60,683 bases of DNA from the NCBI RefSeq assembly GCF_027257875.1, contig NZ_JAPVQY010000050.1, positions 1 to 60,683 of the forward strand, read 5' to 3'. The position numbers and the translations under genes were made by a program. The notes beneath the pieces are model-generated. The model ran no database searches, was not told the DNA's origin, and saw only the letters and a program-made list of their open reading frames with translations. Every line of letters starts with the position of its first letter. Within the stretch, counting starts at the first letter, position 1. Source of the stretch: Burkholderia sp. IMCC1007. GTDB taxonomy: Bacteria; Pseudomonadota; Gammaproteobacteria; Burkholderiales; Burkholderiaceae. Positions 54,763 to 60,683 of this stretch are shown one piece after another.

Positions 54763-56598
54763 ATGGCGACAGTGGCGGATTTCATCGTCGAACGGCTGTA
54801 CGACTGGGGCGTGCGCCGCGTGTACGGCTACCCGGGCGACGGCATCAACGGCTTTTTCGGCGCGCTCAGCCGGGCCGAGGGCAAGATCGAGTTCATCCAG
54901 GCGCGCCACGAGGAGATGGCGGCTTTCATGGCATCCGCGCATGCAAAATTTACAGGCGAGCTCGGCGTGTGCGTCGCGACCTCGGGCCCCGGCGCCGCCC
55001 ACCTCGTGACGGGCCTGTACGACGCGCGGCTCGACCACATGCCGGTGCTCGCGATCGTCGGCCAGCAGGCGCGCGCGGCGCTCGGCGGCCACTACCAGCA
55101 GGAGGTCGATCTCCCCGCGCTGTTCAAGGACGTTGCGGGCGCATTCGCTCAGCTTGCGATCGTGCCGGGCCAGGTGCGCCACCTGGTCGACCGCGCGGTG
55201 CGCATCGCGCTCGGCGCGCGCACGGTCACCGCGCTGGTGCTGCCGAACGACCTGCAGGAGCTCGACTACGCGGCGCCCAAGCGCGTGCACGGCACCGTGC
55301 ATTCCGGCATCGGCTATAGCGCGCCGAAAGTCGTGCCGTACGCGGAGGATCTGCAGCGCGCGGCCGACGCGCTCAATGCGGGCGCGAAGGTCGCGATGCT
55401 GGTTGGCGCGGGCGCGCTGCGCGCCACCGACGAGGTGATCGCGGTGGCCGACCGGCTCGGCGCGGGCGCCGCGAAGGCACTGCTCGGCAAGGCCGCGCTG
55501 CCGGACGACCTGCCGTGGGTGACCGGCTCGATCGGGCTGCTCGGCACCAAGCCGAGCTACGACCTGATGAACGAATGCGACACGCTGCTCGTCGTCGGCT
55601 CCGGTTTCCCGTATTCGGAATTCCTGCCGAAGGAAGGCCAGGCGCGCGGCGTGCAGATCGACCTGAAGGCCGACATGCTGAGCCTGCGCTATCCGATGGA
55701 GGTGAATCTCGTCGGCGACAGCGCCGAGACGCTGCGCGCGCTGCTGCCGCTGCTGAAGGAGCGGAAGGACACGAGCTGGCGCGACAAGATCGCGAAGTGG
55801 AATGCGGACTGGCGCGACACGCTCGCCAGCCGCGCGGCCGCGAAGGCGAGCCCCGGGCGCGGCGTGAATCCGCAGCGCGCGTTCACCGAGCTGTCGCCGC
55901 GGCTGCCGGCCGACGTGATCCTGACGAGCGATTCGGGCTCCTGCGCAAACTGGTATGCACGCGACCTGATGATACGGCGCGGGATGATGGGCTCGCTGTC
56001 GGGCGGGCTCGCGTCGATGGGCGCGGCGGTGCCGTATGCGATCGCCGCGAAGTTCGCGCATCCGAGCCGCCCGGTGATCGCGATGGTCGGCGACGGCGCG
56101 ATGCAGATGAATAACATGGCCGAGCTGATCACCGTGTCGAAGTATTGGCGGCAATGGCCCGATCCGCGCTGGATCTGCATGGTGCTGAACAACGAGGACC
56201 TGAACCAGGTCACGTGGGAGCAGCGCGTGATGGAAGGCGACCCGAAGTTCGATGCGTCGCAGAAGATTCCGAACGTGCCGTACTCGCGCTTCGCGACGCT
56301 GCTCGGGCTGAAGGGCATCTACGTCGACGATCCGGAACAGCTCGGCGCGGCATGGGACGAAGCGCTCGCGTCGGACCGCCCGGTCGTGCTCGAGGTGAAG
56401 AGCGACCCGGAAGTGCCGCCGCTGCCGCCGCACGTGACGCTGCAGCAGGCGAAGCACTTCGCCGAAGCGCTGCTCAAGGGCGACACGCGCGAAGGCAACG
56501 TGATCGTCGAGACCGCACGGCAGGTGCTGTCGGCCGTGCTGCCGGGCAACGGCGAGCATGGCGGCAAAGGAGGCAAAGGCGGGAAGAACGAGTCGTAG
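54763..56598 (+). CDS. Thiamine-diphosphate-dependent enzyme, pyruvate oxidase-like (YdaP/PoxB type)
   Basis: 611-residue three-domain ThDP protein. N-terminal PYR domain (RVYGYPGDGINGFFGALSR; catalytic Glu in ARHEEMAAFMASAHAKFTG), central FAD-type domain (about 190-340), C-terminal PP domain with the ThDP motif VGDGAMQMNNMAEL...NNEDLNQVTWEQ. Closest in style to B. subtilis YdaP and PoxB, which oxidise pyruvate to acetate and CO2 with quinone. The C terminus ends in a Gly-Lys tail (GGKGGKGGKNES). AGGAG lies 7 nt before the ATG. YdaP-type genes are general-stress genes in other bacteria. Confidence 0.88.
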   Translation: MATVADFIVERLYDWGVRRVYGYPGDGINGFFGALSRAEGKIEFIQARHEEMAAFMASAHAKFTGELGVCVATSGPGAAHLVTGLYDARLDHMPVLAIVGQQARAALGGHYQQEVDLPALFKDVAGAFAQLAIVPGQVRHLVDRAVRIALGARTVTALVLPNDLQELDYAAPKRVHGTVHSGIGYSAPKVVPYAEDLQRAADALNAGAKVAMLVGAGALRATDEVIAVADRLGAGAAKALLGKAALPDDLPWVTGSIGLLGTKPSYDLMNECDTLLVVGSGFPYSEFLPKEGQARGVQIDLKADMLSLRYPMEVNLVGDSAETLRALLPLLKERKDTSWRDKIAKWNADWRDTLASRAAAKASPGRGVNPQRAFTELSPRLPADVILTSDSGSCANWYARDLMIRRGMMGSLSGGLASMGAAVPYAIAAKFAHPSRPVIAMVGDGAMQMNNMAELITVSKYWRQWPDPRWICMVLNNEDLNQVTWEQRVMEGDPKFDASQKIPNVPYSRFATLLGLKGIYVDDPEQLGAAWDEALASDRPVVLEVKSDPEVPPLPPHVTLQQAKHFAEALLKGDTREGNVIVETARQVLSAVLPGNGEHGGKGGKGGKNES

Positions 56599-56664
56599 CG
56601 GCTCGCGCGCGGGACGGCGCGGCGCGCCTCGTCGATCGCGCCGTTGCGTCCCGCACGCCGTGCG

Positions 56665-58443
56665 TCATCCGACGTCGACGTCGTCGCGGCCGTCGCCCTG
56701 CAGCGCGAGCGCCACGTTCACCAGCCCGACGTGCGCGAGCGTAAACGGGAAATTCCCGCACATGCGCCGCGCGTTCACGTCGTACTCCTCGGCCATCAGT
56801 CCGACATCGTTGCGCAGCCACAGTAGCCGCTCGAACAATTCATATGCGTCGTCGTCGCGCCCCTGCATCCGGTAGACCTGCGCGAGCCAGAAGCCTGCCG
56901 CGACGAACGTGCCTTCGTTGCCTTCGCAACCGTCCGCGAAACGGGACGGACGATAGCGGAACGGCAGGCCATCCTCGACCAGTTCGTCCTCGATCGCGTC
57001 GACCGTCGCGACCACTCGCGGATCGGCTGCATCTAGCATCCCCGTCAGCGGAATCAGCAGCAGGCTCACGTCGAGCCCGTCGCCGTCGAAGCGCTCGACG
57101 AAACGCCCGAGCTGCGGGTGATAACCGCGCGTCAGCACATCGGCGCGCACCGTATCGGCCCAGCGCCGCCATACGTCGAGCGGTGCGCGATGGCCGAACG
57201 CGCGCGCGGAACGGTACGCGCTTTCGACGGCGGCCCACACCATCACCTTCGACGACGTGAATAGATGCCGGCCGCTGCGCACTTCCCAGATGCCCTCGTC
57301 CGGCTCGCGCCAGATCGTCGCGAGATGTTCGAGCAGCCTGCGCTCGAGCATCCATGCGTCGTCGTCGGGCGGCAGTCCGTGCCGGCGCGCCTGGTACAGC
57401 GCGGCCAGCACCTCGCCGTACACGTCGAGCTGCAGCTGATCGGCCGCCGCATTGCCGAAGCGCACCGGTCGCGCGCCTTCGTAGCCGGCCAGGTGCGCGG
57501 CCTCCCACTCGGCCGCGCGCCGGCCGCCGTCCGCCGAATACAGCACCTGCAATTGCGACGGATGATCGGCGATCGCGCGCACCAGCCAGTCGCGCCAGCG
57601 CGCGGCCTCGTCGCGATAGCCGCAGCGCACGAGCGCACGCAGCGTGAAGCTCGCGTCGCGCAGCCAGCAGAACCGGTAGTCCCAGTTGCGCTTGCCGCCC
57701 AGGCGCTCGGGCAGCGAACTCGTCGGCGCCGCGACGATGCCGCCGGTGCGCTGGCTCGACAGCAGTTTCACCGTGATCAGCGCGCGTTCGATTTCGTCGC
57801 GATACGGGCCCTCGGCGGCGTTGCAATCGGACCAGTCGCGCCAGAACGCCTGCGTGTCGCGCAGCGACGCATACGCATCGGGCACCGACGGCGCCGGATC
57901 GAACGAGCGCCCGTAGCTGATGCAGAAGTCCACGCGCTCGCCCGCCGCGATTCGCTCCGTGCCGACGAGCCGGTCGCTCTGCACGTCGAGCCGCGCGTCG
58001 GTGTCGAGCCACATCGCGTCACCGCCCGTCATCATCCGCCAGCGCCGGCCCAAGCGGCGGCACCACGGCAGCGCGCTGCCGTAGTCGAACCGCACGCCGA
58101 GATCGACGTCGATGTCGACCGTCCCGCGTTCGCCGCACACGCTGCGGATCACGCACGGATCGGGTGCGTTCCAGCTCATCCAGTCGGTGATCACGATGCA
58201 GCCCGACGCGGTTTCGAACGTCGTTTCGAGAATGGCGGTGCCGGGCAGATAACGGCGCGACGCGCGCGCGTCCGGCTCGCTCGGTGCAACGCGGAAACAG
58301 CCGTTGTCCGGCGTGCCGACGAGCGCGGCGAAGCACGGCGGCGAGTCGAAGTCCGGCCAGCACAGCCAGTCGATGCTGCCGTCGCGCCCGACGAGCGCGG
58401 CGCTGCGGCCATCGCCGATCAGCGCGTAGTCCTCGATTCGCAT
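56665..58443 (-). CDS. Glycoside hydrolase family 15 (glucoamylase/trehalase-like)
   Basis: 592-residue GH15 protein. N-terminal beta domain (IEDYALIGDGRSAALVGRDGSIDWLCWPDFDSPPCFAALVG), then an (alpha/alpha)6 barrel with NWDYRFCWLRDASFTLRALVRCG, a catalytic-Glu region in DEGIWEVRSGRHLFTSSKVMVWAA and the second-Glu region CEGNEGTFVAAGFWLAQVY. Prokaryotic members include trehalase and glucoamylase; the enzyme type cannot be decided. It lacks a signal peptide, so it is cytosolic. Start ATG 58443 lies 4 nt after the end of the SDR gene on the same strand; the two form an operon. Confidence 0.9.
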   Translation of the reverse strand: MRIEDYALIGDGRSAALVGRDGSIDWLCWPDFDSPPCFAALVGTPDNGCFRVAPSEPDARASRRYLPGTAILETTFETASGCIVITDWMSWNAPDPCVIRSVCGERGTVDIDVDLGVRFDYGSALPWCRRLGRRWRMMTGGDAMWLDTDARLDVQSDRLVGTERIAAGERVDFCISYGRSFDPAPSVPDAYASLRDTQAFWRDWSDCNAAEGPYRDEIERALITVKLLSSQRTGGIVAAPTSSLPERLGGKRNWDYRFCWLRDASFTLRALVRCGYRDEAARWRDWLVRAIADHPSQLQVLYSADGGRRAAEWEAAHLAGYEGARPVRFGNAAADQLQLDVYGEVLAALYQARRHGLPPDDDAWMLERRLLEHLATIWREPDEGIWEVRSGRHLFTSSKVMVWAAVESAYRSARAFGHRAPLDVWRRWADTVRADVLTRGYHPQLGRFVERFDGDGLDVSLLLIPLTGMLDAADPRVVATVDAIEDELVEDGLPFRYRPSRFADGCEGNEGTFVAAGFWLAQVYRMQGRDDDAYELFERLLWLRNDVGLMAEEYDVNARRMCGNFPFTLAHVGLVNVALALQGDGRDDVDVG

Positions 58444-58447
58444 CGCG

Positions 58448-59431
58448 TCACCGAGGGAGCTTCCGCGCCACCATGAAGCCGGCCGCGAGCAGCGCGAACA
58501 CCGCGCCGTATGCCAGCGCGCGCGACGTGCCGAGCCCGGCCTCGGCGCCGATGCGGCGCGCTTCGGCGCCGAACGCGCCGCGCGTCGCATGCAGCGCCGG
58601 CACCGTGTGCCACAGGTTCGATTCGCGCGGGCCGGCCGGCCCGTCGCGTTGCTGGCCGCGCACGGCCGAAAGCGCGAGATAGCGGTCGAAACAGCCGGGC
58701 GCGAGCGCGTTCCCGAAGATCGCCGCGAGCGACGGCCAGCCGACCCAGCGCTCGCGGCACGGGTGACGCGCGGCCTCCACGATCGCATCGGCCGCGACTT
58801 CCGGCGCATACACCGGCGCGACCGGGCGCGGCGGGTGCGGCAACGTCGATTGGGCCCAGTCGAACTGCGGCGTGTCGATCGCCGGCAACTGCACCATCGT
58901 CACGCGCACGCCGCTGTGCGAATGCAGCAGCTCGCAGCGCAGCGCGTCGGTGAAGCCGCGGATCGCGTGCTTCGCGCCGCAATATGCCGCCTGCAGCGGA
59001 ATCGACCGGTATGCGAGCGCGGAGCCCACCTGCACGATCGTGCCGCGATCGCGCGCGGCCATGCGTGCAAGCGCCGCGCGGGTGCCGTACACGCAACCGA
59101 GGTAGGTGACGTCGGTCACGCGCGCATAGTCCGCCGGCGAAATCTCGTCGAACGGCGCGAACACCGTCACCATCGCATTGTTGACCCACACGTCGAGCGG
59201 GCCGAGTTCGTTTTCGATGCGCTCGGCCGCCGCATCGAGCGCGGCGGCGTCGCTGACGTCGACGGCGATCGGCAGCGCGTCGACGCCATACGCGCGCACT
59301 TCGCGCGCGGTGTCGTCCAGCGCGCGCGGATCGCGTGCGAGCAGCGCGACGTTCGCGCCGCGCCGCGCGAAAGCATGCGCGGTTGCGCGGCCCACGCCCG
59401 CGCTTGCGCCGGTGATCGCGACGGTCTTCAC
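58448..59431 (-). CDS. Short-chain dehydrogenase/reductase with C-terminal membrane span
   Basis: 327-residue SDR. NAD(P)-binding TGASAGVGRATAHAFARRGANVALLARD, NNAMV, catalytic Ser in VGSALAYRS and YCGAKHA (Tyr-x3-Lys). After the SDR core, a C-terminal extension of about 90 residues ends with a hydrophobic span (ALAYGAVFALLAAGFMVARK), suggesting membrane anchoring. The GTG start at 59431 has GGGAGG 8 nt upstream. Upstream of the GH15 gene in the same operon. Substrate unknown. Confidence 0.87.
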   Translation of the reverse strand: MKTVAITGASAGVGRATAHAFARRGANVALLARDPRALDDTAREVRAYGVDALPIAVDVSDAAALDAAAERIENELGPLDVWVNNAMVTVFAPFDEISPADYARVTDVTYLGCVYGTRAALARMAARDRGTIVQVGSALAYRSIPLQAAYCGAKHAIRGFTDALRCELLHSHSGVRVTMVQLPAIDTPQFDWAQSTLPHPPRPVAPVYAPEVAADAIVEAARHPCRERWVGWPSLAAIFGNALAPGCFDRYLALSAVRGQQRDGPAGPRESNLWHTVPALHATRGAFGAEARRIGAEAGLGTSRALAYGAVFALLAAGFMVARKLPR

Positions 59432-59874
59432 GGTCGGTTCCTCCCGTTGTTCATGGTGGCCGGCGCGCCGCCGAAGCTGCGTGCCGGAACGCGATGGGCG
59501 CAGCAATCGGCGTGCCGTGCCGACCTGAAACCATCCGATCCGGCCGCATGCGGTGAACGGTCGCCCAATTTACAAGGCTGCTGTAACGCGCCGGACGTTG
59601 CGCGTGCAACGCCCTGCTGCTGCGCGCCCTCCCGTGCGCAGGCCGTTCATGCTGACAACGGGCTTTCGGGGTCGTCAAAAGCGTGCTTCGCGTGGCACGA
59701 ATCGGATACGCGACGTCTTCGCACTGACGCGGACGCAACGTGCAGTACGCATTCGTCAACCGGCCTGGCGGTGACGCCGCAACGAGAATATTTCGGGCAG
59801 CAACACAACGCGCACGCGAATTGCTCTGCCGCGAACGGCTGTCGTCACGCCGTCGAATCCGGCAAGGAGTCGCG
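59432..59874. other. Intergenic region between SDR and cytochrome oxidase subunit II
   Basis: About 440 nt between divergent genes. It contains CCCAATTTACAAGG (59564-59577), sharing CAATTTACAA with the region upstream of the histidine kinase. No supported gene. Confidence 0.4.
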
Positions 59875-60683
59875 TTGCTCGTCCCGCCGTTCATGAAAGC
59901 GCCCCGTATCGCTTGCTTCGCCGTCGTCGCGAGCGCCGTCGCGCCGACGCTCGCACGCGCGGCCGGCGAGCCGTCCACCCCCGCCGGGCCGCTGCCGCTC
60001 GCGTACGTCGCGCACGCAGCCGGGCCTGCCGCTCAGCCCGTCTTCATCCTTGGCTGGGCATTGCTCGCGCTGTGCCTGTTCGTGTGCGTGGCGATCGCGG
60101 TGCTGCTGCTGACCGCGATCTTTCGTCGCCGCGCGCGTGCCGGCGGCGGCCATGGCAGCGGGCTGGCGATCGTGACCGTCGGCACCGCGATCTCGGTCGT
60201 GCTGCTGTTCGCGTCGCTCGTGTACATGCTGCGCGTGCTCGAGGTGGTCGCGTCGCCGCCTCGGCAGCCCACGCTGACGATCGAAGTGACCGCGCGCGAC
60301 TGGTGGTGGGCCGTCCGCTATCCGGACGACGCGGGCGGCACCGCGTTCGTCACCGCGAACGAGATCCATATCCCGGTGGGCGAACCGGTCGCGGTCGAGC
60401 TGAAGAGCGCCGACGTGATCCACGCGTTCTGGGTGCCGCAACTGGCCGGCAAGACGGAGACGATTCCCGGCCAGACGAACCATCAGTGGCTGCAGGCCGA
60501 TCGCCCGGGCGTCTATCGCGGACAGTGCTCGCAATACTGCGGCGCACAGCACGCGCACATGGCCTTCGAAGTCGTGGCCGAGCCGCCGGACGCGTTTCGC
60601 GCGTGGCTCGCCGCGCAGCGGCAGCCGGCACCCGCGGCCGCGGCCGGCGCGCCGCAGCGCGGCCAGCATCTGTTCGCCGCGCG
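59875..60683 (+). CDS. coxB: Cytochrome c oxidase subunit II with apparent C-terminal cytochrome c domain, 3' partial
   Basis: At least 269 residues, running off the window. Signal peptide, two membrane spans (FILGWALLALCLFVCVAIAVLLL and GLAIVTVGTAISVVLLFASLVYML), then the cupredoxin domain with ARDWWWAVRYP and the CuA site IHAFWVPQ (His) plus RGQCSQYCGAQHAHM (Cys-x3-Cys, His, Met). The final visible residues APQRGQHLFAAR resemble the start of a class I cytochrome c domain, as in caa3-type oxidases. A TTG at 59875 has AAGGAG 5 nt upstream and is preferred; ATG 59893 is in frame but too far from it. Confidence 0.88.
   Translation, partial: MLVPPFMKAPRIACFAVVASAVAPTLARAAGEPSTPAGPLPLAYVAHAAGPAAQPVFILGWALLALCLFVCVAIAVLLLTAIFRRRARAGGGHGSGLAIVTVGTAISVVLLFASLVYMLRVLEVVASPPRQPTLTIEVTARDWWWAVRYPDDAGGTAFVTANEIHIPVGEPVAVELKSADVIHAFWVPQLAGKTETIPGQTNHQWLQADRPGVYRGQCSQYCGAQHAHMAFEVVAEPPDAFRAWLAAQRQPAPAAAAGAPQRGQHLFAA

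Overview
The window is high-GC DNA with dense coding, strong third-position G/C bias and gene families (paired flavin monooxygenase/ABC sulfur clusters, NodT-EmrA-EmrB efflux, ClpG-type chaperone, Mn catalase, GMC/subunit-3 dehydrogenase) that point to a Burkholderia, most likely Burkholderia cepacia complex, and to an accessory replicon or second/third chromosome rather than a core locus. That assignment is inference from gene content; no rRNA or tRNA gene was seen.

Layout. (1) 1-1713: end of a molybdenum sulfite dehydrogenase and its cytochrome c. (2) 1877-7382, minus strand: a sulfonate-type operon (taurine-dioxygenase-like enzyme, periplasmic binding protein, ATPase, permease, flavin monooxygenase); it abuts a truncated Tat-exported SDR gene (7438-7884). 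(3) 8550-15518: signalling and stress block with an MEDS/PAS hybrid histidine kinase, a 46-aa acidic peptide, a ClpG/ClpK-like disaggregase, DUF2934, CBS-pair and MgtC-like proteins. (4) 15996-17759: hipBA module with four operator-like palindromes at about 50-bp spacing. (5) 17989-20205: glycogen debranching enzyme GlgX, followed by about 880 bp without a convincing gene. (6) 21089-31791: a second organosulfur cluster with OsmC-like protein, three flavin monooxygenases, a GNAT enzyme and a complete peptide-type ABC importer. (7) 31867-36384: a region scarred by recombination: a 324-bp block upstream of and into a DUF1275 membrane-protein gene occurs twice, and between the copies lie a cold-shock-gene remnant and a full sigma-70 (RpoD-type) gene. 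(8) 36478-39511: small genes including a ribbon-helix-helix regulator with its own operator-like palindrome, a spermidine-synthase-like protein, YjdM, and an HPr-like protein lacking both phosphorylation residues. (9) 39545-44503: three-part efflux pump; its outer-membrane lipoprotein carries an 18-unit 9-bp tandem repeat. (10) 44687-50226: stress proteins (Mn catalase, BON protein, NUDIX, DUF1641, iron-permease-like, FRG, DUF305) with minisatellites and a shared 24-bp motif. (11) 50291-53458: GMC dehydrogenase with subunit 3 and an internally duplicated membrane protein. (12) 53498-59431: enolase-superfamily dehydratase, pyruvate-oxidase-like ThDP enzyme, GH15 glucosidase/trehalase and SDR. 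(13) 59875 to the end: start of a cytochrome c oxidase subunit II that appears to continue into a cytochrome c domain.

How it fits together. Regions 2 and 6 look like alternative sulfur-scavenging routes: import of sulfonates or other organosulfur compounds, oxygenolytic C-S cleavage by FMNH2-dependent monooxygenases or a 2-oxoglutarate dioxygenase, and, if sulfite accumulates, oxidation by the dehydrogenase of region 1. Regions 3, 10 and 12 are typical stress or stationary-phase genes (protein disaggregation, peroxide removal, envelope maintenance, trehalose/glycogen metabolism). No CRISPR array, intact insertion sequence, phage or integrase was recognised. The most unusual structures are the regularly spaced hip operators, the sigma-factor insertion between diverged direct repeats, the phospho-site-less HPr, and the shared 24-bp element.
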